A stretch of 64,000 nt of DNA from Anaerolineaceae bacterium. GTDB taxonomy: Bacteria; Chloroflexota; Anaerolineae; Aggregatilineales; Phototrophicaceae. Shown here piece after piece: positions 1 to 8,676 of this stretch. Each line of letters begins with the position of its first letter. Position 1 is the first letter of the stretch. The stretch is taken from NCBI GenBank assembly GCA_002702065.1, contig NZXX01000005.1, positions 124,001-188,000 of the forward strand, read 5' to 3'. The position numbers and the translations under genes are program-made. The notes under the pieces are model-generated. The model saw only the letters and a program-made list of their open reading frames with translations. It searched no databases and had not been told where the DNA came from.

Positions 1-2563
1 TATCGCCCACATCCGCGATATAGCGCAGCAGTTCCTCGCCCAGACAGTCCGCAACATCGCCTTCCTGGATCGAGGGCTGCTTACATTTCAAGGTTTCGTC
101 ATTGAAGTTCAGGCCAAAACCAATCGTAAAGATAGTCGGCAGCTGCGACTGGCTGCGCTGCCCATCCGTCGCCCATACCGGTTCAGACAGGCCAATCCAG
201 TCGGCCCAGTCGCGCGCATAATCATCGACGTCGTATCGCTCACGGTCACAGTTATAGCCCAGGTCGACATAAGGCGTAATTGACTCACCACCAACTGTCA
301 GCGTGGGTCTCGGGTCAAAACAAAAACTACGCGTTTCTGGCAGTTCGTCCGAGCAGAAGGGAAAGATATACGGGCTTTCAGTGAATTGTGTCAATTCTGA
401 CCGGTTCGCAAGCGTCCCTATCGGACACAGGCCATGTCCGCCATAACGCACCTGGGTAGGATCGCCGTTGTAGGGATAATACAGATCGGCTGGTTCGGTC
501 TGAGGTCCGCCAGGATTAGAAGGACTGGAGTCAAAGACCGGATCACTGGCACCTGCCGCGCCGTCGCCCAGCAGCACCATCACCCACACCGCACCGTTGA
601 TACGCGTCGTCCTCGGGTTCACCAGTGCATTACTGCCGGCACGCAGCGCCGCACCAATATTCGTACCACGACACGACGCCCACAGATCATAACTACGCGT
701 GGCCCCATAGTCCGCTGCATTCTCCCAATTACCCGTGTCGTCGTTACGGGGGTACATCAGTTGATTGCCTTCAAAAACAGTCGGTGCGAGCGGGTTCGGG
801 TATGCATATTCATCAAATGGCAGCACAAAATCTGTACTTTGCTCAGGACTTGGTGAAGTGGATGGGCTGTACGGCCATTCATAAGCGGCATCTTGATAAG
901 GACAATTACCAATCACTTCATAGTCATGATCGCCAAGCAGCGTTGACCGCGCGAAGGGATTGGTATCCGGGTCCCGTTGGTATTTCCACGGCAAAACCGG
1001 GATCTCTTGGCCGGCGTTATCCGGGTCCGGGATACTGTTCGGTTCATAGAAGCTGGGTTCAGCACGCACACCGATATACTGACGCAGCGTATCCAGTGCC
1101 AGCCGTTCGTTGTCGATCATATGAGAATAGGTGTCGGTCGTTTCATCCACCTCGACAGTCACCAGGAATGCCTGTTTGTCGAATGTAACAAACGACACGC
1201 GGTCGCCACGCAGGAAGTCGATACGCTGGAGGAATAACTCGGTCGCGTCACGTGCTTGCCGGAAAGGTTGGCACAACAAATCGCTGAAATCGCCATCGCC
1301 ATCCGGGTCATTGCAGCAGCGATAGAAGTTGTAGGTTGGCACGAAGGCATCCATACCACCTTTGGTATTTGTCCAGCCATCACCGCCATTAAAGCCAGCT
1401 TCTTCATAAAACGTAAGCAAATCCTGCGGCACCGTAGAGGACCAGGCATATGGATAATACGCGACCTGACATTCTCGTCGCACCACTTTCTTGTCCTCAG
1501 GATCAACCGTAATGGTCGGGTGCGGCCTCACCTGAATCTGGAACGGCGAATAAAGATCATCGGACGGGTCAGGCGTACCCTTGTTATCGGTCAGACACTC
1601 TGCCTGCCCAATACAGAGTTTGGAATTAGCGTCGTCAGGTGACAACTGTGCCAGATCATTGCGGAAGTAGTACCATTTGCGCGTACCGGTTGCGACATAG
1701 GGCGGATTTGCGGCATAGTCTTCAAAACCGGTAATATCCCCAAAATAGTGATTGCGTGCGGTACCAAAGCCGGTTGGATACAGATTATAATTACCATCAT
1801 TGCCCGTGTTGTAGGCTGCGTGCCAGATATCTGGCGGCATATACACATCTGTATAGCCTTCTCTGGCCCAGGTATCATAGGTCGTCTGGTTCAGCATGGA
1901 TTCGGACACGTCCATGATCAGCACCACATCGAGCACCGCCGTTTCGGATATGGACGATGCCTCCAGCGGAAACGAACTGAAGCCCAGCAGATGCAGAAAT
2001 GCCGTCTGCGATTCGATATTGGCGGTCACCTTGATGAGCTTGCGGTCTGCATTGCGGCCTTCCGGACCCACACACAATTCCTGAAACTCATCTTCCACAT
2101 CTTCATTCAACGCAACCCAGTTGCCGTCATCATCCTTGTTGCGCACGGTGTAACACATGTCGATCAGCACGGCCTGTGGGTCCAGCCCGTAGAATTCAAT
2201 AAACTGGCGTGCTGCCACCCCGATATTGCCAAAACTGCGCGAGAACGCAGCGGCTTCGGCTTCGGGGCATGGACTGTTCACGGTCCAGTTCTGGCCCGTA
2301 TCCGGGTTCAGCCCTACGCAATGTTCATTAATCTCGGCCTGAAACGGAATTTGACGCCGCACCTGGCCTGCCGCTGCAATCGACGCCGCATCAACCGCGC
2401 GGGTGAGCGTGCTGTAGCGCACAAACATCAGCGACACATCCGTCACAATGCCAACAAATCCCAGCAGGGCCACAAAACCCAGCGCCAGAATAACGATGGA
2501 TTGGCCGGACTGGCTGCGGCGGAGGGAGCGTTGCATGAACTTCATGAAGCGAGTCTTCATCAT
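1..2563 (-). CDS. TadG-like pilus protein with von Willebrand A domain (3' end beyond the window)
   Basis: An uninterrupted minus-strand frame runs from an ATG at 2563 (a second ATG follows directly at 2560) off the left edge, giving more than 850 codons. The N-terminus has a short basic stretch, then QSGQSIVILALGF and a hydrophobic segment (about residues 20-45), the prepilin-like Tad-type (TadE/TadG) start. Around residue 218 the motif DVVLIMDVSES matches the metal-ion-dependent adhesion site (DxSxS) of VWA domains, and the last visible part (PTIFTIGFGL) fits a VWA beta strand. Between these lies a long Asp/Asn/Cys-rich region. TadG proteins are envelope-anchored components of tight-adherence pili. 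The gene lies 41 bases after tadE on the same strand, so the two are probably cotranscribed. The family is clear; an adhesive role for the VWA domain is inferred. Confidence 0.85.
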   Translation of the reverse strand, partial: MMKTRFMKFMQRSLRRSQSGQSIVILALGFVALLGFVGIVTDVSLMFVRYSTLTRAVDAASIAAAGQVRRQIPFQAEINEHCVGLNPDTGQNWTVNSPCPEAEAAAFSRSFGNIGVAARQFIEFYGLDPQAVLIDMCYTVRNKDDDGNWVALNEDVEDEFQELCVGPEGRNADRKLIKVTANIESQTAFLHLLGFSSFPLEASSISETAVLDVVLIMDVSESMLNQTTYDTWAREGYTDVYMPPDIWHAAYNTGNDGNYNLYPTGFGTARNHYFGDITGFEDYAANPPYVATGTRKWYYFRNDLAQLSPDDANSKLCIGQAECLTDNKGTPDPSDDLYSPFQIQVRPHPTITVDPEDKKVVRRECQVAYYPYAWSSTVPQDLLTFYEEAGFNGGDGWTNTKGGMDAFVPTYNFYRCCNDPDGDGDFSDLLCQPFRQARDATELFLQRIDFLRGDRVSFVTFDKQAFLVTVEVDETTDTYSHMIDNERLALDTLRQYIGVRAEPSFYEPNSIPDPDNAGQEIPVLPWKYQRDPDTNPFARSTLLGDHDYEVIGNCPYQDAAYEWPYSPSTSPSPEQSTDFVLPFDEYAYPNPLAPTVFEGNQLMYPRNDDTGNWENAADYGATRSYDLWASCRGTNIGAALRAGSNALVNPRTTRINGAVWVMVLLGDGAAGASDPVFDSSPSNPGGPQTEPADLYYPYNGDPTQVRYGGHGLCPIGTLANRSELTQFTESPYIFPFCSDELPETRSFCFDPRPTLTVGGESITPYVDLGYNCDRERYDVDDYARDWADWIGLSEPVWATDGQRSQSQLPTIFTIGFGLNFNDETLKCKQPSIQEGDVADCLGEELLRYIADVGD

Positions 2564-2604
2564 ATCCACATCCGATAACTACACGATTTCATGGATGGCC
2601 TACC

Positions 2605-3747
2605 CTATTGGCTGAATTCGATACGCGGTTCGACCTGTGGCAGCGGGAAAGCCGCCCACACTTCGACCACCGTATCGGTGCCCAGAATGGCGAATACAGG
2701 GGAAATCACCGGTGACAGACCGAGGAACTGGCTGAGTGTTTCGTGCTTCCACCACATCTCGACCAGCACGATCCCCTGGCTGGGGACATAGCGCCGACGC
2801 TCCGTACTGAGGTTAAAGCCCTGGAGATTGATCAGGTCTTCGACATCGCGAATACCCCACTCGGAACCAAAGCAGCCGGTCCCGGCAATGGGATGCGCGC
2901 CAAACCAGGCAAAACCGCGCTGGCGTTCCGGCGTAGTTGCATCCAGTTCACCCACTTCCAAATAATGGCGAACTTCGCGATCAGCGGGAGGTATTTCCTC
3001 ATTCGCCGGGTGAACCGTCCAACCACCTTCAGTAATCCAGTCAAAGGGGTCACGTTCTTCGATGCCGCCGCCCGATGCAGGCAGCGCATTGTTATTTATA
3101 TCATAGTGGCACTCGTTGGCGTTGGTCGGCCAGCGCCCGACGACCAGCGCCTGTGGGCCGCCATCATCCCCCAGCGGCCAGTAACGCACATCGGAAGGAT
3201 CAACTTCGTCCAGCCCACCGCCCCAGATATCATCATGTGGGTCGACAGCCTGTACGGCAAAAGCCGATATGACAATATCGTCGGGGAAGGTGTCATCCAT
3301 CGCTGCACCCTGCGCAATGCGCTCTGCTCGGCCAAAGGGCAGCGGATCAAGCGACCGGATCATCACACATGAGAGAAAATTATAGAAGCCGATATACACA
3401 CCGGGGGTATCGACATCGCAGCGCCGAAACTCAAAAAGAAATGCGTCGAGTTCTTCTTTGCTGACACTGCCGTCTGCTGGCACAATGCTACCTGCCTCCC
3501 GCCATGCCCGGGGGCCGAGTTCATTTTGCTGAACCGTGCCGGTACGTGCGCCCACGCGCGTCACTTCCAGCAAAATCAGATAATTGCGGGCAAACCACCC
3601 GATCTCGACCATACCCGCCAGCATAATCACCAGCAGTGGTGAGACCAGCGCCATTTCAACGAGACTCTGGCCTCGCTGTTTTTTCTTGCCATAGACAGAC
3701 GGGGTGCCATCCAGAATTTCTACAATTTTTCTCAATAACTTGCGCAT
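2605..3747 (-). CDS. tadE: TadE-like minor pilin
   Basis: A 380-residue protein. Residues 25-55 (RGQSLVEMALVSPLLVIML, then a Glu and aromatic residues) are the classic TadE/TadF signature: a short basic leader, Gly/Gln before a hydrophobic helix, and Glu early in the helix. The rest is a large soluble extracytoplasmic domain with several Asp-rich and Cys-containing stretches, much longer than the 150-200 residues of typical TadE proteins. The start is ATG with a GAGGG ribosome site 6 bases upstream. The gene follows a two-component cluster and precedes the VWA protein. TadE-like pseudopilins are processed and help assemble Flp pili. I do not recognise the C-terminal domain. Confidence 0.85.
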   Translation of the reverse strand: MRKLLRKIVEILDGTPSVYGKKKQRGQSLVEMALVSPLLVIMLAGMVEIGWFARNYLILLEVTRVGARTGTVQQNELGPRAWREAGSIVPADGSVSKEELDAFLFEFRRCDVDTPGVYIGFYNFLSCVMIRSLDPLPFGRAERIAQGAAMDDTFPDDIVISAFAVQAVDPHDDIWGGGLDEVDPSDVRYWPLGDDGGPQALVVGRWPTNANECHYDINNNALPASGGGIEERDPFDWITEGGWTVHPANEEIPPADREVRHYLEVGELDATTPERQRGFAWFGAHPIAGTGCFGSEWGIRDVEDLINLQGFNLSTERRRYVPSQGIVLVEMWWKHETLSQFLGLSPVISPVFAILGTDTVVEVWAAFPLPQVEPRIEFSQ

Positions 3748-3765
3748 CGCACACCCTCAGAATCG

Positions 3766-3797
3766 GATCAGATTGCCGAATCCTCGACAATCTGATC
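3766..3797. other. Long perfect inverted repeat in the tadE leader
   Basis: GATCAGATTG (3766-3775) and CAATCTGATC (3788-3797) are perfect 10-base complements. After one mismatch, three further pairs (CGA/TCG) close a four-base loop. It ends 18 bases before the tadE ATG, just upstream of the GAGGG ribosome site. No T-run follows on either strand, so it is not a typical terminator. It could be a dyad operator or an RNA hairpin acting on the leader. Confidence 0.6.
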
Positions 3798-3878
3798 ATA
3801 ACATACAAGGTCTGAATTGTTCGTGCAGCAAATGTGAGAAATTGATAGCGTTTTGTATAGAGAGGTAAGCAATCAGTA

Positions 3879-4607
3879 CTACAGGTACCGAGGCAGCGGC
3901 TCATCGACAAATTCGATGTTCGCCCGAACAGTGTAACCACGCCCATGCCGCGACTGAATAATCTCCGGGCGTTCCGGCGACAGCTCCAGTTTACGGCGCA
4001 GATTGCGGATGTGGTTGCGCACCAGCGCCGCATCCCCTGCATCCGGGGGGTACTGCCAGACATTCGTCAGCAAGTCAGCGGTTGAGTGCAGCTTGGTCGG
4101 TGTCTGGCACAGATAACGCAGCAGGTCACACTCCACCTGCGTCAGGTCAACCTCACGGCCATCGACCAATACCGTCCGGCTGCGGGCATAAACCTGCAAA
4201 TGAGGCATCATCGTATCTGCTTCGGACGCGGTGATCCGCCGCAGATGGGCGCGCAACCGGGCCGTTAATTCGCGCACGGCAAACGGCTTCAGAATATAAT
4301 CATCGCCCCCGGCGGCCAATGCGTCGGTCACATCGTAATCCGTATCATGACCCGTGATGAATAGGATGGGACGGTCTTTCACTTTGGGGTTACGGCGGAT
4401 CTGACGGCAAAGCGCCAGCCCATCGGTCCCCGGCAGCATCAGATCAATCAGAAAAAGGTCCGGCGCCTGTCGCTCGATAGCACCCAGGGCTTCATCAGCC
4501 GCTTCAGCCACCTGGACGTCATAACCCTCGCGCTCCAGAAGTTGACCAATCAACTCCAGCATCTGAATGTCGTCGTCAATCACGAGAATCTTGTACATCT
4601 TCGTCAA
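3879..4607 (-). CDS. OmpR/PhoB-family response regulator
   Basis: A 242-residue protein with an N-terminal receiver domain (acidic pair VIDDD near residue 10, phospho-acceptor Asp in LFLIDLMLPG, Thr/Ser in FITGHD, Lys in ILKPF) and a C-terminal winged-helix DNA-binding domain ending in SRHGRGYTV. All phosphorylation residues are present. It lies downstream of a second OmpR-type regulator and a histidine kinase on the same strand, and upstream of tadE. It has its own 147-base upstream gap containing GTTTC repeats, so it may be transcribed and regulated separately. Control of the downstream tadE-tadG genes is inferred from position only. Confidence 0.93.
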   Translation of the reverse strand: MTKMYKILVIDDDIQMLELIGQLLEREGYDVQVAEAADEALGAIERQAPDLFLIDLMLPGTDGLALCRQIRRNPKVKDRPILFITGHDTDYDVTDALAAGGDDYILKPFAVRELTARLRAHLRRITASEADTMMPHLQVYARSRTVLVDGREVDLTQVECDLLRYLCQTPTKLHSTADLLTNVWQYPPDAGDAALVRNHIRNLRRKLELSPERPEIIQSRHGRGYTVRANIEFVDEPLPRYL

Positions 4608-4665
4608 TCCATCTTGTTCACCGTTATAGTTTTAGTATAAGACGGATGATTCAGAATGGATGTAT

Positions 4666-4696
4666 GTTTCTATGAATGTTTCATGAAATTCGTTTC
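4666..4696. promoter_or_regulatory. Three GTTTC direct repeats, possible OmpR-type regulator site
   Basis: GTTTC occurs at 4666-4670, 4678-4682 and 4692-4696, i.e. spaced 12 and 14 bases, in the upstream region of the regulator gene that starts at 4607. The middle copy is part of the perfect palindrome TTTCATGAAA (4679-4688), and the first is in TTTCTATGAA. OmpR-family regulators typically bind direct repeats about one helical turn apart. TATACT on the minus strand at about 4632-4637 could be a -10 box. Assignment as an operator is inference. Confidence 0.4.
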
Positions 4697-4754
4697 TCGT
4701 AATATAGAAATACGCCCACTAAGCGTTTACGCATGAAAAACCGCAAACCGAAGC

Positions 4755-5447
4755 CTAGTCCGAAATCATGTAGCCAACACCGTGAATGGTACGGATATAC
4801 TTGCGCTCAGGGTTTTTTTCGATCTTCGCGCGCAGGTTTCGCACGTGCGCCCGCACCAGATCAGGATCACCCGTATCCGGGGGATATTCCCACACCGCCT
4901 GTAACAAATGGGATGGTGACATCGCCTGGTTGACATGTTCCATCAGATAGCGCAGCAAACGATGCTCGGTCGACGTCAATTGGATGTTCGTATCATACAC
5001 GGATGCCTGGTAAGTATCTGAATCCAGCACCAGGTCCCCAATCTGAACCACCGCGCTGCTGTCTGCATTGCCCTGTCGCTGACCACGCCGGATCAAGGCG
5101 TGCACGCGGGCGCGCAGCTCTGCCAGTTCGAACGGCTTGACGACGTAATCATCCGCCCCTGCGTCGAGCCCGTCAACAATATCATCGGTGCTGCCTTTGG
5201 CCGTCAGGAACAGAATCGGCAGCGCCGTATACCGCGAGTCTGCCCTGAGTTTCCGGCAAACGGTGATGCCGTCGACCCCCGGCATAATAATGTCGAGAAT
5301 CAGCAAATCGGGAATCCGCTGCTCCAGCAGTGCCATCGCCTGCGTACCGGAACTCGCCAACCTGACATCCAGCTTCTCGCGTTCTAGAACACGCCCCAGG
5401 GTTTCGAGAACTTCAAGATCATCATCAACTGCTATCACATATGCCAC
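4755..5447 (-). CDS. OmpR-family response regulator, partner of the adjacent kinase
   Basis: A 230-residue protein with a receiver domain (VDDD near residue 9, Asp in LLILDIIMPG, FLTAKG, VVKPF) and a winged-helix effector domain (RNLRAKIEKNPERK, then HGVGYMI). The start is GTG at 5447, whose G is shared with the TAG stop of the kinase gene upstream; this one-base overlap implies translational coupling and makes the two a cognate pair. It is clearly similar to the regulator at 3879-4607, especially in the DNA-binding domain, and the two look like a tandem duplication that has since diverged. The target genes are unknown, with the downstream pilus genes as candidates. Confidence 0.93.
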   Translation of the reverse strand: MAYVIAVDDDLEVLETLGRVLEREKLDVRLASSGTQAMALLEQRIPDLLILDIIMPGVDGITVCRKLRADSRYTALPILFLTAKGSTDDIVDGLDAGADDYVVKPFELAELRARVHALIRRGQRQGNADSSAVVQIGDLVLDSDTYQASVYDTNIQLTSTEHRLLRYLMEHVNQAMSPSHLLQAVWEYPPDTGDPDLVRAHVRNLRAKIEKNPERKYIRTIHGVGYMISD

Positions 5448-7975
5448 TATTCACTACCTTTCTTGACCGGCAATCGAACGAGAAACCGCGTTCCTTCACC
5501 TTCCGCGCTCTCAACCGAAATGCTGCCATGAATTCGCTCCAGCACCTGGCGACAGATATGCAGCCCCAGGCCCGTACCTTCACCGACAGGTTTGGTTGTA
5601 AAAAACGGCTTAAAGATGTCGGCCTGAATGTGGGCAGGGATACCGGGACCATTATCAGCCACGCTGATCTCGATACACTCATCAAGAGGCCGGTAGTGCA
5701 CCTCTACCCCAATCTCCGCACCTTCCTGGCCGATCAGCGCGTCATGCGCGTTGAGCAGCAGGTTCAGCCACACATCATCAAGTTGCCCCTGTACCACCAT
5801 GACAGGCGGCAGTTTTTCCTCTGGCAGACGCGACCACACACGAATGTGATCCTGCTCGATATGGGGACGCACCAGCGACAGAATCCCTTCGATCGTCTCT
5901 ACCACATCAATCGGCTCAACCGGCGCGTTCTCTTCGATCGGACGGGCGGTCGCCAACAGACGCCGCACCACGCTGGCCGCCCGTTTCCCGGCCCGAGAAA
6001 TCGCCTGCAAAGACCGGTAATTCATCGAATCCGCCGGTTCATCCAGCAACATCAATTCCGTGTCGACCAGAATAGTCGTCAACGGGTTATTAATCTGATG
6101 CGCCACCGCCGCGGCCAGTTCGCCCATAGCCGACAGGCGTGCCGTCTGAACCAGGCGTTCCTGCGTGTCCTTCAGTTCTTGCAGGCTAAACTCCAGATCA
6201 TGCACCAGCCGCGCATTTTCCAAAGCGGTCGCCGCCTGCCCGACAATCGTCCGCGCCAGATCAATTTCGCGTTCACTGAACAAACGGGCATAGCGCGTGT
6301 CACCAAACAAGACAATCCCATTCGTCTGACCACGCTGCATCAGCGGCAGCGCCAGCAGTGCGTTGCTGCGCGTCGAATCAAGCAGCATCCGGGCCCCTTC
6401 GCCCACCGACTGCCCGTTCACCTGCTGGTTCAACGACACTTGCTGCTCAACCACAGCGCGCAGGTCAGGATAGGGGGTCAGGTCAATGATTGGGTATGGC
6501 TTGTTGATCCATACACCAGCGCCGGACGCCGCCTGAACGGTCAACTTGTTATCCTGAGGCACCAGCAGCGCCAGTTCGCACCAGTCCGCCCGCAGCTGCT
6601 CCGCAATACGGTCCATCAGGCGCAGCAAGCGCGAGGGAGACAACTGTCCATCCGGGTTGCTGATCGCCATCAGCGCTTCCAACCCACTCTGGGCAGCCCG
6701 TTGAATAAGCTTCGGCTCCCAGGTCTGTCCCGGCGATTCGACGTAATAGGCTTTGATGGCTCCCAGAATCTGCCGTTCCGCCCGCACGGGTATGGTCAGC
6801 ATGGTATGCACGCCTGCTGGCATGGCGTGGTCACCCGGTTCGCCGCGCCTTACCGGAATATAATCACGCTCAAAAAGGGGGCGTTCCACATCAAATGTCG
6901 GCCCATGCCCGTTGCGCCACAGCGCGTGCTGATATTGCACCAGGACGCGCAGATGGTTGGCTTCTGGCTGCCATTCCAGAATAGCGGCCCAGCCCACATT
7001 GAGGATACGAACAAACTGCTTGCAGATATTCGGCAGCGTTTCGTACAATGCGACCGACGCATTGACCGCTTCGCTCGCCTCAACCAGATTTTGCAGTTCA
7101 CGTGTACGCTGCAACGTCTCTTCGTGAACGCGTGCATTCTCTATGGCAATCGCCGCATAGGCTGCCAGATTTAGCAGCATATCCTGGTGCTGCTGGCTGA
7201 ACTCGTTGTGCGAAGTCTTGTTATTGACCCCCAACACCCCAATCGGATCGCCCTTGAGCAGGATAGGCACATACAGCAGCGCATTGACAAAATACTTTGT
7301 TTTGACCTTTTGCGGCCCCTGCGCGCTGATCTGGACAGGCTTGCCCGTACTGAACACCTGACCCGCCAGCGTGTCTTCTGTCTTGATCCGAAAGTTGCGG
7401 GCTGTCTCCTCGTCAATGCCCACCCGCGCCCGCAGATACAACCGCCCGGCTTCGTCGTCCGGCAGCAGGATCATGCCTTCTTCCGCGCCCGTCAGCGACC
7501 GGGCCGCTTCCACAACCCGGTTGAGTACCTCGCTCAAATCAAGGACTTCTGTCAGCGACCGGCTGAGCGAAAACAACGTCTGAATCTCACCGCCACCGTT
7601 CGACGGTAGCGCGTTCTCCACACCAAGCACCGAGAGGACTGTCCGTTGAATCGTCCGTTCATCCAGCGCCCCGATGACGACTTCAACCGGCGGCTGCGCA
7701 TAGCCGCCCGTCATCCCCTCGGCAGCGTACAAAATCACCGGAATCTTTGCAAAACGATCGAGGGATTGATGCGTATATTCCCCGGACGTGCGATCAAACA
7801 TGGCCGCATCGACCAGCGCCAGATCAACCGCTTCGTGTTCCAGCAAATACAGTGCATCGCGGTGGCTATAAGCGCCGCGCACATTGAAGTCGTCACCTAA
7901 TGACAACCTTGTGCGGTGCAAAACCTCATAGTCGCCTGCAATGACCAGGACATGTCGGTGCGTGTTCTCTGCCAT
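5447..7975 (-). CDS. Multi-GAF soluble sensor histidine kinase
   Basis: An 842-residue protein without membrane segments. By sequence character: residues 8-110 form a receiver-like domain that has lost key residues (the first acidic pair and the Lys); three GAF-type sensor domains follow at about 115-285, 290-435 and 445-590; then a dimerisation/phospho-acceptor domain with the H-box AVAHQINNPL at about 620; then a HATPase domain with NLLLNAHDAL (N-box), VADNGPGIP (G1) and GEGTGLGLHI (G2). All kinase motifs are intact. GAF domains usually bind small molecules or chromophores; no bilin-type Cys can be assigned with confidence. It overlaps the response regulator downstream by one base and starts 6 bases after the IM30-like gene, so the three form an operon. 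Confidence 0.93.
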   Translation of the reverse strand: MAENTHRHVLVIAGDYEVLHRTRLSLGDDFNVRGAYSHRDALYLLEHEAVDLALVDAAMFDRTSGEYTHQSLDRFAKIPVILYAAEGMTGGYAQPPVEVVIGALDERTIQRTVLSVLGVENALPSNGGGEIQTLFSLSRSLTEVLDLSEVLNRVVEAARSLTGAEEGMILLPDDEAGRLYLRARVGIDEETARNFRIKTEDTLAGQVFSTGKPVQISAQGPQKVKTKYFVNALLYVPILLKGDPIGVLGVNNKTSHNEFSQQHQDMLLNLAAYAAIAIENARVHEETLQRTRELQNLVEASEAVNASVALYETLPNICKQFVRILNVGWAAILEWQPEANHLRVLVQYQHALWRNGHGPTFDVERPLFERDYIPVRRGEPGDHAMPAGVHTMLTIPVRAERQILGAIKAYYVESPGQTWEPKLIQRAAQSGLEALMAISNPDGQLSPSRLLRLMDRIAEQLRADWCELALLVPQDNKLTVQAASGAGVWINKPYPIIDLTPYPDLRAVVEQQVSLNQQVNGQSVGEGARMLLDSTRSNALLALPLMQRGQTNGIVLFGDTRYARLFSEREIDLARTIVGQAATALENARLVHDLEFSLQELKDTQERLVQTARLSAMGELAAAVAHQINNPLTTILVDTELMLLDEPADSMNYRSLQAISRAGKRAASVVRRLLATARPIEENAPVEPIDVVETIEGILSLVRPHIEQDHIRVWSRLPEEKLPPVMVVQGQLDDVWLNLLLNAHDALIGQEGAEIGVEVHYRPLDECIEISVADNGPGIPAHIQADIFKPFFTTKPVGEGTGLGLHICRQVLERIHGSISVESAEGEGTRFLVRLPVKKGSE

Positions 7976-7981
7976 CAGTTA

Positions 7982-8635
7982 CTACTTCTTACTCAGTCGT
8001 TCCCGGCGGCGGGCCAGGTCATCTTCAACAGCCTGTTCATCTGCCGTTGGCGGCGCGTCGGCCAGCGGGTTTTCATCGGATTGCGTCGCTGAACCCGGTG
8101 TGCCAATCATTTCGCTCAACTCAGCAATTTTCTCACGCATCTCATGCAGGACATCCGACACCGCCTGCCCTGCCCGTTCCAGTGTATCCGCTGCTTCGTC
8201 GGGCTGGGCCTGAGGTTGATTTTGACGGGCTTCGGCAACCACAGCTTCAAGCTGGTTAACACGGGAGATCAGTTCCTGTGTCACAATTCGATGCTCCCGC
8301 AGGTCCGATTCCGCCATTGCCAGCCGCTGCTGCAACCGCTGCAATTGCTCCACCGCTATCCGCGCTGTGTCCGGCTGGCCACTCGCCACAGCGGCATCAG
8401 CCTGCTGGTCCAGGCGGTCAACGTCGGCCTGCATGGTCTGAACTCGTGCAGCCAGTTCGCCTTCATAGGCTAAGGCATCATCGACCCGTTCGCGCAGCAT
8501 TTTGATGTCATGTTCGACCTGCTTGCCAGCCACTTCCGGCGTGAGCGCACGTCGACGCGGTGTGCCGGATGAATCCAGCAGTTCATTGACACTGGCCTTT
8601 ACCAGCACGTTGAGTTTCTTAAACAAATCGTTCAT
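7982..8635 (-). CDS. PspA/IM30-like coiled-coil protein
   Basis: A 217-residue, highly charged, mostly helical protein. The N-terminus (LFKKLNVLVKASVNELLD) matches the amphipathic start of the PspA/IM30 family, and heptad-rich coiled coil covers about residues 35-150. The C-terminal 60 residues are Gln/Ala/Glu-rich and look disordered. PspA/IM30 proteins assemble on membranes and help preserve membrane integrity under stress. A Pro/Arg-rich stretch (TPRRRALTPE) sits where the family usually has its second helix, so this is a divergent member. The stop is 6 bases before the multi-GAF kinase start, pointing to cotranscription and possibly an envelope-stress link. Confidence 0.75.
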   Translation of the reverse strand: MNDLFKKLNVLVKASVNELLDSSGTPRRRALTPEVAGKQVEHDIKMLRERVDDALAYEGELAARVQTMQADVDRLDQQADAAVASGQPDTARIAVEQLQRLQQRLAMAESDLREHRIVTQELISRVNQLEAVVAEARQNQPQAQPDEAADTLERAGQAVSDVLHEMREKIAELSEMIGTPGSATQSDENPLADAPPTADEQAVEDDLARRRERLSKK

Positions 8636-8676
8636 ATGGACATTTTACACTTTTCAGGAAATTGATGCACGCCACC

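Noticed and set aside
5441..7174. A 577-codon plus-strand frame over the histidine kinase gene
   Set aside because: Rich in Arg, Gln and His with no recognisable domain; the opposite strand encodes a kinase with all catalytic motifs.
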